DNA of 64,000 nucleotides from Pyrrhosoma nymphula (GCA_963573305.1 OY754339.1:9161941-9225940); one strand, 5' to 3'; counted from the first letter of the stretch, positions 34,320 through 44,756 are shown. The notes: generated by a model from the letters alone, not told the origin. Made by a program: numbers and translations.

Positions 34320-36490
34320 GGCATTATAATGACCTCAGCGGTAGAACTCTCATTTCAATCGCGTAAGTAGTTACGAAATTATGGGAGGTTTACGATTTTT
34401 ACAATAGCCCATTCAAGTATTAATATAAAAACAATTATTTTGAAAAAGCTAAAACAATACCATTGAAACGCATTTATAAATCGCTTTTTTGTTCCTTGGG
34501 AAGTGGGGGAATGACAATTGATTAAATTCGGGTCATCAGGTTGTAGGTCCCGAAAACGAGCGTCTTTTTTATAGCAAAATATTTTTGAAATTTCACGCGA
34601 GAAGAGAAAATATTTGCAACCCTAATCGGTGAACGAAGAAATTTTTTAAGTGAAGTATTTAATTATTTTTATTTCGTTAAATTCGGTTTACTTTACTGAA
34701 ATATGCAGTCTCCTAAACTTGAAAGACTATGTTTTAGTTTGAGAACGCAAGTTTATTTTTCAGCAGCAACTTATTTCCTGTATTCGATCTTTTTTTGAGC
34801 ACCATTCATAAACTGCTTGATGCACTGCGTCCTTTGTATTCATTCAACACATTCTTCCTACAATCGTATTCCTACCTTCCATTATCGTTTTCAAGAGGTT
34901 CTTTCGTCCCGGAATGCGTTGTATGAGGCTGTTTGTACTACTTTGGTGAGTTTTCATTTAATATATTTTATTCTCGACATTTTGGAGGACTTCTCTATTA
35001 GTTGATTTATCTGCCCATTTGGCGTGCATCATTATTGCACATGATGCTAGATTTGGCTCAGCAATATCTCACTCAATGACGAATAGAATATATGCTGTGG
35101 GATAATTTTGTCCCACACATACCTGGACAAATCGAAAATCCCAGAAATTTGGATCTAGTTTGACTCCAGAGCATGAGAATCAATGAGAAATTCAGGGCAA
35201 GACATTTACTGAGCAGTATTAAAATATGATGTAATACTCTCACAGCGGTGATACTTGGACTACAATATGACCAAACGATCAGTTCTTTAATTTATTTCAA
35301 ACACTTTTTATGTGATTGTATAGTAATTATAAAATTTCATTTTACGCAAGAATATAGTGTTTTACCTCCTTTCGAAGATTATAACTTGGTGAACGGTGGC
35401 TTTGAATATGCGAGGGGAATTTCTTTCAAAAATATATGACACATCTCTTAGGATATCGTCATTTCCATCAAAATCTTCTTTAGCGATATTGATGAACAAA
35501 GAAGAAACCCTCACCTTATTGAGTATTGTATGAAGTTAATAAGAGTGGGTATTTCATACCTAATGGACCTTTTATTCAACGTTAGAATTCCGTAACTGTT
35601 TTCTTCGTTTGATATTTTCCGGTACCTTTTAATGGTGGTTCTATTACACCGCAGTCTCATTGCCACGAACTTTCTATCCATCTAGAAAACAATGTTTTTC
35701 TGTGACACAAGGGCTGACTCAAAATATGTAGATATTAATGAAGTGCTTGCGTACTTCAAAGCTTGCGTGGCGTTGACTTGGAAAGTAATTTCCCCGTTAT
35801 TAACCCTGTTACTTCCGATGACAATATATCGGCTTGAAGTTCGCGGGCGACAATCACCGAGGGTAGATATATCAGCTGAAGCAAATAATATTAATTCGAT
35901 ATTTAACCACGCTTTTTGTTCCATGTTCTGAAATATTAGTTAATTATCATAGATTATTCAAATGCAAGGTTGTAAAAGTCGGTATGGTGTTAATTTTCCA
36001 AGGGATCCAACCCGATTTTGTTATTTGCTTATGGGTTTACATGTTGTTCATAAGGAATTTATCCAATATTTCACTGAATAAAGCACTGAGAGGTTTAAGG
36101 AAACCACGCAAGATCCCTCATTGAAAACTGCGTTGTCTCCGATCAGCGCACCTCCAACTCTTTATGCCGAAATCGCACTTATTAACCCTGTCCCTTCCAT
36201 CCGATGATTCTTCTCTACTTGTTCCGTCTTTTCTCTCTGCCAGCATATTGTATTGAGTCATACGAATGAGTAATCGATCGCAGGCTTCCATTTTGACCTC
36301 TCCGATCTTAATTTCTGACCTTCTCTTCCCTTTTTTTCCTTGCTCCGTACTTGCTTGTTGTAGATCTGCCTCTCCGCAGTTTTCCTCGATTGCCTTATGT
36401 CTTTAGCGTATTTGGTCTCGGAAGCTTCTGTCGCTTCGGTGTTGCTGATGAAAGGACTAGGTTGGACTCGGAGGCTAATTGCTTGAAAAT
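34320..36490. other. No recognisable gene or element
   Basis: Frames up to 80 codons occur but show no domain. TTAACCCTGT followed by ACTTCC or CCTTCC occurs twice (35,810 and 36,182), hinting at a repeat, but no matching second end was found. The part 36,110-36,480 is less AT-rich. Confidence 0.3.
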
Positions 36491-36499
36491 GTCGGTCAA

Positions 36500-36700
36500 C
36501 GCAAGTTTCACGATGAGTGGGAGGATATTAATTTAACCCCACACAATATGTCTCTAGAATTGATTAAGTGACGAAATATGCCAATGAACCGAGGGGCATA
36601 ATAATTGCGTCAGATTAATCTTAGTATTAGAGGAAATAGACTTTCGGAGTATTTTAAGTGAAATATCGGAAGGTCTTCAGATGAATAAGTGAGAGGTAGT
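36500..36700 (+). repeat. Dispersed repeat family R4, partial copy
   Basis: GAGGATATTAATTTAACCCC followed by TCTCTAGAATTGATTAAGTG and ACGAAATATG aligns with GAGAATATTATTTTGACC, CTCTAGAACC and GACAAAATACG at 41,310-41,370 and with a third version at 37,185-37,240. Only the front half of the repeat is present. Confidence 0.45.
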
Positions 36701-36718
36701 TAGTTGCTTCTAATCTAT

Positions 36719-36896
36719 GAAGGCTTGTTCATTTTTCGGGATTTCCTCCGCGTTCACGTTGACTTTTGACAACAGTTTCGCCCGGTTTCCTCCGAGCGTC
36801 TTCAAGTCTAAGACGCTCGGGCGAGGAAACCGGGCAAAACTGTTGTCAAAAGTCAACGTGAACGCGGAGGAAACCCCGACAAATGAACAAGCCTTC
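36719..36896. mobile_element. Near-perfect 178-bp palindrome with hammerhead-like core
   Basis: The left arm, 36,719-36,805, and the right arm, 36,811-36,896, are inverted copies with only a few differences and a loop of a few bases. Shared blocks include GAAGGCTTGTTCAT, TTTCCTCCGCGTTCACGTTG, ACTTTTGACAACAGTTT and CCGAGCGTCTT. On the minus strand the left arm gives CTTGAAGA, GCTCGG paired with CCGGGC, then GAAACTG, again the CUGANGA...GAAA skeleton. A 65-codon plus frame follows (36,883-37,080) without a known domain. It is probably an inverted pair of PLE terminal sequences. Confidence 0.6.
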
Positions 36897-37169
36897 GTTC
36901 AAGCCCCGCGGAAACCTACGCCGAAATATCTCAAGCTTCTTATCTATATTTAAACCACACCTCAAATGTGCCGAATGCATTTGGGGCCCCGTGGAAAGAT
37001 TCAAGTGGCGAAATAAACAAAAATACAAGGGAAAGTCAAATGATTTCTACTGCTACAAGAAAGCAAAGTGTGTAGCATAGCTGAAGGAAGGACAGGGATG
37101 AGAGTCGCTTAGCGACTCAAGAGGCCACACGATAGTCTAAAATTAATTGAAAATTTCAAATTTCGCATA

Positions 37170-37600
37170 TTTCACAGTGACTCGGAGGGTATTAATTCGA
37201 CCCCTTGCTATATCTCCTGATAAACGCGACAAATAAAGAGAAATATAATAGACAGTGAAATTGCACATGCTTAATAGCTTCTACGCAGTTAATTGGTAAA
37301 CCCCGACCGGTTTACAACGCTTGCGTGACATTATCAAGTGACCATACAAATCTTTCCTGTGTCGATTTCGTATCTATGGAAATACACTACCTAAATGATA
37401 AGTGCAAAAATTCCTTCTTTCCACACAACATTAGTGACCGCAACAAAATTAGAGGAGCTCATTTAAGCGCTTCATCAACGATAGTTGCCTTTGATCCTTT
37501 CCATATTCCATTTACTTTTTCCAATACTTGCCCCTTTTTATGGCTAGCTTGTTAACACCACATTACCCACACACTCATGCGGTGGCTCGCATGATAGTAT
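37170..37600 (+). repeat. Dispersed repeat family R4, copy
   Basis: Starts with GACTCGGAGGGTATTAATTC and ends with TTTTTATGGCTAGCTTGTTA, then a CGGTGGCT-like element. It runs parallel to 41,280-41,605 over its whole length with about one third of positions changed. No RT coding is visible. Confidence 0.45.
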
Positions 37601-37619
37601 GATCCGTTGAGAACAAAAG

Positions 37620-39475
37620 TGGTATAATTCTGTTTTAGCTGTTTCTGCTTTTTTGTTAAGCGCACCGAAGCATTCCTCTGCGTGCATTCTGTGTTGTGCA
37701 TGAATGGTGTTAGTCTAGCGTTTGTGTTTATCGAGAAAACAGCACTAATGGCCGAATTCATAGTTATGCTAGGCTACGCCGGACACAGTATTCATTGTGC
37801 CGTTTTATCGCTGACCAACTTAAGCTAAAGCTCTGGTAACATTAGCCAGGAGAAAGTTAAACCTATGGAATTATGGTTTAGCATTGAGGTTAAATTCCTC
37901 CCGTAGCCTTTTTATATTTATCTTTTGTGGTTTGGTTATTCACGAAGGTGTTCTGTGATTTATCGCGAGTGATCTCCTTGTTACAGCTAGTTTAAGGGGT
38001 TGTATTACTAGTTTGGTGTATCGTTAGGAATATCGTTGGAATATCAATCAGATTTACACTTACGTAAATAGTTTTATAGGCAGTAGAATAATGAAGTAGT
38101 TTCGTTCTCAGAGCGCCTAGTGCGTTAATTTGGCTATTTTGTTTGCTAAATTTTTGGATAGAACGGTTTAATAAGTAAGCTCTGTAAACAAGTTTTTTTT
38201 TTTAGGTATTCACGTATGTTATATTAGTTTTGCATTCTTAGTTTACATTTCGTGTTCTGAGTTTTTGTTTTGTCCAGTGAGGTTTTAATTTTTTATTCAT
38301 TTAACGTAAGGCCTCATTTTTCAAACAGTGACCATTTTGAGCTACACCAATCTTGCACTCAATAGCACATGTATAGATGCAGGCGTAGATGTTTCTATCA
38401 CATTCCATGTGTCGCTAGGTATGCCCAGTCCACCGTCATTACTCCACATATAGTTCTTTCTCGTCGCCCCTGTTTCCACCCCTGCCTCATTTCTCACCTC
38501 GCCAACTGTGAATTTCACATTTATGCTGTAGTCCTTAAAGGTCGTAGCGTTCATTATAATGGGTTGATTTTGTGTTTGTTTTGTTTAGTCTATGATACAT
38601 AATGCGGACATATAGTCACAATTTCCTTCGCAATCACCTGAATCACTTTAACGATATTTATTCAACAAATGCGACGAAACCACCAGTTTTGTTCATTTAT
38701 ATGAAGTAGCTACAAAGACTGATAAATGTTAGCCGTAAAAGTCATCATAATAGCAAACTGTATTCAAAAGAAATAATTGAGCAGGCAAGATTGTATGGCA
38801 CTTGAACGATAATTACTTATATCTCAATATTGAATATGCCCTAGGTGTAAGGAATAAGATATCATCTTTCTATTGATATCAGTATAATAGTACGATACGT
38901 TACCTTGCGATTTTTCGAGGGATTAGTGAAAACATTATAGGACTTTATTCACTAAATGACTTGAGATTTGATACGGCTATGCATTTCTAAGGGACATTAT
39001 TTAAAAAATTGAAGTTCTGACTCAAGTATTGGGTCCGAAATGTATGGTTGAATGATTCCTATGTTTTACCAGTTATTTAAGAAGAATTAACTCACTACTC
39101 GCCGAAACCCTTTTACTAGGAGAGCATAGAAAAACTTTTGGTGGTGAAGATGTTTACAGCGTGCACCGAAAGCAAAGAACTGAAGGTAAACCCATAAAAA
39201 TGTGTCTACTTTTTTTATTTGCTAAGATTTTTATCATACAACACAAACGTTATGCGTCATTAGTAGTAAAATATTGAAATCGCAGTTCTTAAAACTGGTA
39301 AAATTTTAAATTTAAATTCGATCATGGTATCTATTGTGAACGGAAAAAAATATTCTGTATTACTGAAAGCAAATGGCAAATACATAAGGGATAACAAATT
39401 CTTCTTTTACACAAGGTATCGAAGGATCTATCTCTCTCCTGCCTGTCTTTCGCCTTTATTTCGTGTCGAAGTAAC
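37620..39475. other. No recognisable gene or element
   Basis: AT-rich, short frames only. A segment near 38,340-38,600 is slightly more balanced and has frames open on both strands, without domain similarity. Confidence 0.35.
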
Positions 39476-39479
39476 GTCC

Positions 39480-39800
39480 GTGTTTGAGAGACGACGGGAG
39501 AAGAGGGGGGGAATGTATAAAACAGCTGGCTGACTTTTATTCGGGTACATCATGCCTTCCGCATGGCTCGCCGCCCCCTCGGAGGGAGCAGCCCGGGCGG
39601 CGGATGGGGCCCGGAATGGCCCGGCCCCGGCGTCTGGCCACCTACCTACATACGCCGCCGGGAGGAAGAATTCCGACGCTTAAAACCTCTGGATGCCGCT
39701 GCGGAAATTGCATCTCCTTCCCACCTCTTCCATCTCCCCTTCTTCCATCGCCCTTCTCTCGTCTTCTCAATCTCGAATGAGCACCTACACACACATTGAT
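39480..39800 (+). other. GC-rich block of unknown nature
   Basis: The block contains GGCGGCGG-type words and plus frames of 69-98 codons rich in P, R and G. It is flanked downstream by a LINE tail in the opposite orientation, so it might belong to a transposon, but I cannot assign it. Not accepted as a gene. Confidence 0.3.
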
Positions 39801-39859
39801 AAGGCGGCGGGGGAAAAGCCTTTGAATCCCTGCTGTGGGTTGTGAGCAATACTAAGGTT

Positions 39860-40110
39860 AATGATAATCTTTTTCTTCTTGTTCTTCATGGCCTTCATTC
39901 ACAGTGTTCGTGTTCGGCTTTGGTGGTCAGTCTCCTCCATTTGCGTATATCTAGGGCGTTCGTTGGGGTCACACCACACACTTCCCCATGTAACTTCTCA
40001 CTCAGTCCCTGCATCTTTTCCTGGGTTTTCCCTTGCCTCTTTTTCCTGGCAGCTTCAATCCTCCCACCTTTTCTCCAGTATTTCTACTGAACTCTGTTCT
40101 ACGTATCCAA
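39860..40110 (-). pseudogene. LINE 3'-terminal coding remnant of another family
   Basis: On the minus strand, allowing frameshifts, the order is GKRGKGKPRKRCRD, GVTPTNALDIRKWRRLTTKA and a short acidic tail. The pattern GRPxxRW-D...GxTPxxAxDRxKWRRLT is the usual C-terminal tail of LINE proteins in many arthropods. Only about 80 codons remain and stops are present. The family differs from L-A (47.3 kb). Confidence 0.6.
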
Positions 40111-40124
40111 TCCATCTAAATATA

Positions 40125-40341
40125 CAGCTCTCGCGAAATCTTATGGCGTTCGGATGCGCAGAAGAAGACGTCGTGGAGGGGTTAAAGTTTGGTGGAAGGG
40201 GTAGGAGGGAAAAGGGACGTATGGGAAAGCGAAGACATGGCATTTGTTCCATTCATGAGTGCATTTCAAAAAATGGAATTTCTATGACGCGGACAACATA
40301 AACGCCACGCATCCCAACGCCATAAGCTTTCGCGAGAGCTG
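40125..40341. mobile_element. Small MITE with 34-bp terminal inverted repeats and TA flanks
   Basis: The left end CAGCTCTCGCGAAATCTTAT and the right end, read inverted, CAGCTCTCGCGAAAGCTTAT match for about 34 bp with two differences, continuing GGCGTT(C/G)GGATGCG. Both ends are bordered by TA (40,123-40,124 and 40,342-40,343). TA target duplications with short inverted repeats are typical of Tc1/mariner-type MITEs. The 217-bp element has no coding capacity. It lies against the LINE tail at 39,860-40,110. Confidence 0.6.
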
Positions 40342-40619
40342 TACCCAGTTCATAATTTTCTTGCATGGGTTTATCTTATCAACTCTCACTCATATACTTA
40401 TTCTAAATTTTACGTAACTTCCTTGCATCAATAAGAAAACGAAAGAAATATCCTGCACAACAATTGTTCCTTCCGTAATGGAGCAAAGGCAGCTTGAGAT
40501 CCTTGAGGAAGAATTAATTCTCTCAACCTAGAGAAAGTTGAAAAGATAGCAACCCGGTATATTATAGGCAGGCGCATATGGACGGACATGTTACAGTAAT
40601 TTTCAATCATCGCATTGAA

Positions 40620-40700
40620 CATATGATATATTACGCTGTCACGCGCACGGGTGCAAAGACGTGCGTAATGAAAAAAATCACTTGGCTTGACGGTCGAAAT
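40620..40700 (-). repeat. SINE remnant, minus member of a head-to-head pair
   Basis: Plus-strand GCTGTCACGCGCACGGGTGC, AATGAAAAAAATCA and CTTGGCTTGACGG are the reverse of the tail, T-run and tRNA 3' end of the SINE family. The internal tRNA arms are deleted. It lies 14 bp before a plus-strand copy. Confidence 0.5.
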
Positions 40701-40713
40701 TAGCCTTGTAATT

Positions 40714-40846
40714 GGCTTGGTGGTGTAACTGGCGAACACACCTGACCGACAATTGGGAGATCCGGGTTCGCATCCCGGTCAAGCCAGATGATTTTTTTAA
40801 TGGGGAATCCTTCCACTTCGTGTATGTTACCGTAATGTCACAGCGT
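40714..40846 (+). repeat. tRNA-derived SINE with intact cloverleaf head
   Basis: Bases 40,714-40,786 fold as a 73-nt tRNA. The acceptor stem is GGCTTGG/TCAAGCC, the D stem GTGT/ACAC, the anticodon stem CCTGA/TTGGG with G-U pairs, and the T stem CCGGG/CCCGG is perfect. The anticodon would be GAC (Val), but position 33 is C instead of U, and the T loop is TTCGCAT. A T-run follows, then a short unique body. The shared body and copies at 11.8, 28.3 and 47.5 kb make this a SINE rather than a working tRNA gene. Box A (TGGTGTAACTGG) is well preserved. Confidence 0.7.
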
Positions 40847-41279
40847 TAGGGTCCCTGGGAGTGGAAATCTCTGAAAGTGAGTAAAAAAAGTGTGTAGAGA
40901 AAGGTACCTGAAGACATTTTAAATATTTTTCCTGAGATTTGAAAAACGATTTGAAAAATGAAGAACCATGAACTCTTAGTGATGCAGCAACTTCTTTTAG
41001 ACCCCTTAACTTCACAGTAATTGGTAAGATACATACTATTTTACACTACTTAGGCCATACTTTGGATACGCCTTTGGCGATTGGGATGATCAACAAAAGT
41101 ATTATACTAGCGAAATAATTAAAATGCAAAGTAAATCGGCAACGCTTCGTTATAAACTGTTTCGAGAAACCGAGAGGGAGAAACACTGATGGGACGAACT
41201 TGGGGTTGGCAGAAGTTAAGAGACACGGAGGCCTGATAGGCTGAAATCTACTTGATAGGCTGAAATCACTTGAAACATC

Positions 41280-41605
41280 CAGATCAGGCGATTTTTAAGT
41301 GCGACTCCGAGAATATTATTTTGACCATACGTTGTAACTCTAGAACCATTATAGATGTGACAAAATACGACAGATACAATTCCGAACTGTTAGGTTAAAA
41401 TATTCATTCTTTCCACGTAAAATGATGACTCCTACAGCAAAAGTGTCTCGACATGAAGATATTCTGTCGATATACAATGCGTTTATTGTTCTCTGCCCAT
41501 TCCTTTCACTTTTAACTATTCTTCCTCTTTTTATGATTGGTTTCATAGCATCAACGTTCATGCTCCCTGAGGTGGCTGGCAATTTTAGTATGTAGATGTA
41601 GATAT
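41280..41605 (+). repeat. Dispersed repeat family R4 with GTAGAT tail, copy
   Basis: The copy ends GAGGTGGCTGGCAATTTTAG and GTATGTAGATGTAGATATAG. Its body parallels 37,170-37,600. The hexameric GTAGAT tail suggests a LINE-type 3' end reached by target-primed reverse transcription. Confidence 0.5.
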
Positions 41606-41609
41606 AGCC

Positions 41610-42400
41610 TTATTAGTTTTTCATGTATTTCTGGTTGAAACGGCGGAAGCTATTGTACCCCCCATCCGACATACATACATACAGTCTCGACTATGTCAAC
41701 AAAATAAAGGAAATTCGTTTGTTGAACAGATCCGGTTTAGGTTCCGGTTTTTCTTCTAACGCACTCTGATGAAAACGAAAACAGAGGGAGACGCAAATGT
41801 GTCCTGACATACCTTATGTTTCGTAACCCTCATTTTTTGTTCCGTTTCTTACAACCTCCATTTTTATGGCTGGTGCTTTTTCAACACCCCGTGCCATATG
41901 CTCTTCAGGGTGATTTTTGGTTAGTACTCCAGGTATTTTGCGCAAGATATCACGAAATACAACTTTCATTGATGCTTAACTCATTTTGAAGAACAATATC
42001 AGGTTCTATTGATGAACCCAAAATTGCAATCTCTAAGTGCCTTATTTTTAGAGGCACTGGCCGATAAGAATGGGCCATTATGGCATTATATCGATCGTAC
42101 ATGCGTTGCAGTGTTTTGTTGTGATGGTTTCTCATGCTTTGCATATGTGCACTCCTTATAGCATAAAGTTGGCCTGCAAAAAAATTTGTCTTCCTGCGCG
42201 TGATACTTTTATCCGGTTGTAACTAGACAGGTGATTTTTAATACACGTTTTGCATCACGTTGAATCAATATTGCTAACTTCCGGTATCTCCTGATTTATA
42301 TATTACTTATAGAAAAATAAGCAACACCAACTCACTGTGATACTTAGTACAAAATTGCTAATTAACTTCGTTGGTGAACATATGTTCAGCGTATGGAATG
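41610..42400. other. No recognisable gene or element
   Basis: No coding frame or repeat recognised before the target duplication at 42,403. Confidence 0.35.
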
Positions 42401-42481
42401 AACAACAGATAAACCAAAATTAGCTCGTAGGCTTCCGCGGATGTAGTGTTGACTGTTTAATCTTTCGGGATTCATTCCGCG

Positions 42482-42844
42482 ATGCTTAAAATTGCAAAAA
42501 ACAATATTTCGCTGGTCCTCCTGCCAGGAGGAATACATGACGTTTTGCGCAGCTGTGGACATCCATTTGTAGGCCAAACATGCAGAGCCCTAAAAATACG
42601 CCTCCAAGAGCATCAACGGGCAATTAAAAATAATAATTACCGCATTTCTGCAATAGCCGAACACCATCTCAGCGGCCCCACTCATAATTTCAACTTTGAG
42701 GAGACAAAATTAATATCAAAGGAGGTACGATATTACCCAAGATTAATCAGGGAGGCTATAGAAATTGCGAAGAGACCGGAGAAAGTCAACCGAGAAGACG
42801 GTTACACGTTGAGTAGAAATCTTAAACGAATTTTTCAAATTTAA
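42482..42844 (+). CDS. GIY-YIG endonuclease domain of a truncated PLE
   Basis: The frame is open for 120 codons. The first 17 or so codons come from the inverted arm and are not PLE protein. From about 42,536 the reading is DVLRSCGHPFVGQTCRALKI, RLQEHQRAI, SAIAEHHLSG and RLIREAIEIAKRPEKVNRED. This matches the PLE-type GIY-YIG domain: the second tyrosine block appears as FVGQT, R-x-x-E-H follows, and the late catalytic glutamate in R-E-A-I-E-I is present. The first GIY-like strand is weak. The RT that would normally precede it is gone. The frame is uninterrupted but has no own promoter or start context, so it is probably not a functional gene. Confidence 0.7.
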   Translation: MLKIAKNNISLVLLPGGIHDVLRSCGHPFVGQTCRALKIRLQEHQRAIKNNNYRISAIAEHHLSGPTHNFNFEETKLISKEVRYYPRLIREAIEIAKRPEKVNREDGYTLSRNLKRIFQI

Positions 42845-42917
42845 AATTCCGGCAACAATGGGAGTCCTCACTAATATACATAAAGACGAGCGAGACTAAA
42901 GAATCAGTTCAGTTAAC

Positions 42918-42947
42918 CTGATGAAGCTGGCAGGAGGACCAGCGAAA
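42918..42947 (+). ncRNA. Hammerhead-like core in the right arm of the compact PLE
   Basis: Sequence order is CTGATGA, an extra A, GCTGG paired with CCAGC, then GAAA and a weak ATTG/CAAT hairpin. This is the conserved core of a hammerhead ribozyme except for one extra base between CUGAUGA and stem II. No convincing stem I was found with the neighbouring bases. PLEs of other animals are known to carry hammerhead ribozymes in their terminal repeats. Confidence 0.4.
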
Positions 42948-43149
42948 TATTGTTTTTTGCAATTTTAAACATCGCGGAATAAATCCCGAAAGATTTGACA
43001 GTCAACAGATAAACCAAGTTAACGACAGAAATATTTTTAGTTAATCGGTGAGATGGTTTAGTCTTATAAAACACATTCTTAGCATCACTAATATTGTACT
43101 TTTCTCTTGTATCGTTAATATTGCAATATTTTCTTCATGCATTATACAG

Positions 43150-43740
43150 CTGGTTTCTCGTTAAACTTGAGGAGGTTCCGCCGCGACTGTGTGAGTCAAA
43201 ACAAATACTAAATCCCACACTTTTTGATATTTTGGTCCAAAAATCCTGCTTTCACTGATGAAATGGGTTACCTAAAGAAAACCAAAAGTAAAGTAGTAAA
43301 ATTGCAGATTATTCCAGGAATGTATTTTAAATGAGCACTTTTTTCCAGCCATAGGAGCCGACTGCAGCGCCATTTCCCACGAATTACCGCATTTTGACTT
43401 CAATTACGGCAGCAATTCCCTAATAACAAAAAAATAGGGTTGTAAGATGCCTATATTTTATTTTTATTCAATTTCTTTGGATTATTTCCTTTATATAAAT
43501 AGTTTTCCACGAAAATGGCATTTATATTTTATGGAAAAATACTATTTTTCCCCGTGTTTCTCTCTTTCTCCATTGAACACAATGCAATTTCAAGTTCAAT
43601 TATAGAATAACATAGCGTGGAAAGGTATTATTATGTTGTTTTTATCAGATAGAGGACAAGTTTTTTTTTACAAGTAGACGGAATATGAATAAAATTACAT
43701 TTAAGTCATTTTACGGTGGAACCACCTTAACTTTTGCTAC
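43150..43740 (+). repeat. Dispersed repeat family R3, copy 2
   Basis: GCGACTGTGTGAGTCAAAAC, ATTACCGCATTTTGACTTCA and ATGCAATTTCAAGTTCAATT are found in the same order at 44,110-44,690 and in part at 8,060-8,400. It ends near GGTGGAACCACCTTAAC. Divergence is roughly 30 percent by eye. No protein recognised. Confidence 0.5.
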
Positions 43741-43816
43741 GGTCGCCAATATGACTGGAGTAAAATTGCGCTCAAGTACCTTAATATGTCGATTGTAAAC
43801 GTTTCAAGAATGCTCC

Positions 43817-44056
43817 GTGATAAGAGTTCACCGCCACTTCATGCTTTCCTTCGCCGGAGCATTTGCCAAGTTCATGACTTTCTTCATCTCTGAATGCAAC
43901 GCGCTCTCCACAGGAGACGCTCCTGAAATGATCGCAGCTATTTATTCCGGAGAGTCTCTCGCTCCTTCCTTTCCGTCGGCGATGCGTCGATTGAAAAGAA
44001 CCGTCGGTGAATATCAACGGCCTTCCTCGAGGGAGTTTACTGCGGATGCCGTATAA
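43817..44056 (+). CDS. Unrecognised open frame between two R3 copies
   Basis: A frame of 79 codons starting with ATA encodes FMLSFAGAFAKFMTFFISEC and later a basic, serine-rich part. The DNA is GC-richer than its flanks, and the opposite strand is also open for 78 codons, so the coding strand is unclear. The first ATG of the plus frame is at 43,841. TCCTTCGCCGGAGC is shared with 32,787. I know no family for it; it may be part of the surrounding repeat. Confidence 0.2.
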   Translation: MIRVHRHFMLSFAGAFAKFMTFFISECNALSTGDAPEMIAAIYSGESLAPSFPSAMRRLKRTVGEYQRPSSREFTADAV

Positions 44057-44109
44057 ATGACTGAAGAGGAACGTTTTTCATCGAGTATTACAGATGCGAA
44101 GTTTCTCTG

Positions 44110-44690
44110 TGTTGGTAGGGATTTCCGAGAAATTGGCGTCAAGGAGATTTCGCCACGACTACGGTGCGAGTCAAACCAAGAACTGAATTCCATTAAAAAA
44201 TAAATATTTAATTATATTGTTGGGAGTCTTAAGCTGTTGGGAAACAAGATTAAGATACAATATACGCAGGTTTTTTACAATTTTATTTTTACGGAACATT
44301 TTTATCTAGCAATGTCAGTTATTAGGAAGTAACGCATTACGACGTCGGTTCGCGTAGGTTTTCGTCCTGCTAACTCAAAAAATATGTTGAATTGGTGCCT
44401 ATATTTCATTATCAGTGTATTAATTTGGAGTATTGTCTTCTTTTTAACTGTTTTTTTTTCGTAAATGGCATTTGTATGAAAGAGATGAATACTAATTTGA
44501 CCCATACATCACCCATTCTCGCATTTAACACCGTGTAAAAGCAAGTTCAATTTGCGACAAAATTAGAAAATGGAGATATAGGATTTTGTTATTCATTATA
44601 AACAGAGGACACGATTTTCTGTAAGTAGCTAGGCTATAAATAAAATAAAATAAAGTAATTTTAAGGTGGAACCAAAAATCACCTTTATGT
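44110..44690 (+). repeat. Dispersed repeat family R3, copy 3
   Basis: This direct repeat of 43,150-43,740 starts with GCCACGACTACGGTGCGAGT and ends with AAGGTGGAACCA. The two copies flank about 370 bp of GC-richer DNA, so the locus looks like a long, old direct duplication. Confidence 0.5.
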
Positions 44691-44756
44691 GATATTATAG
44701 TGGGACTCCCTTAAGGTGGTATAACCAAATAACAGAACAGGTGGTATGCAGAACAG

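Larger units (their letters stand above)
42418..43002 (+). mobile_element. Compact Penelope-like element with inverted arms, tail and 15-bp target duplication
   Basis: The exact 15-mer CAACAGATAAACCAA flanks the element at 42,403-42,417 and 43,003-43,017. Inside, 42,452-42,525 and 42,929-43,002 are inverted copies of 74 bp with about four mismatches. The left side has an extra 34 nt (42,418-42,451) outside the inverted arm. PLEs are known for inverted or tandem terminal pseudo-LTRs with a one-sided tail of about this length and for variable target duplications. Between the arms lie the GIY-YIG reading frame and a hammerhead-like core. The RT is missing, so this is a truncated, non-autonomous copy. 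Confidence 0.85.

Noticed and set aside
35808..36210. piggyBac-like element with TTAACCCTGT ends
   Set aside because: Both TTAACCCTGT words are in the same orientation and no inverted partner was found.
40714..40786. Functional tRNA-Val gene
   Set aside because: U33 is replaced by C, the T loop deviates and related copies with a shared body mark it as a SINE.
43781..44017. Minus frame with IFTDGS, resembling the first RNase H motif
   Set aside because: Only six residues match, no second or third acidic motif follows, and the opposite strand is equally open.
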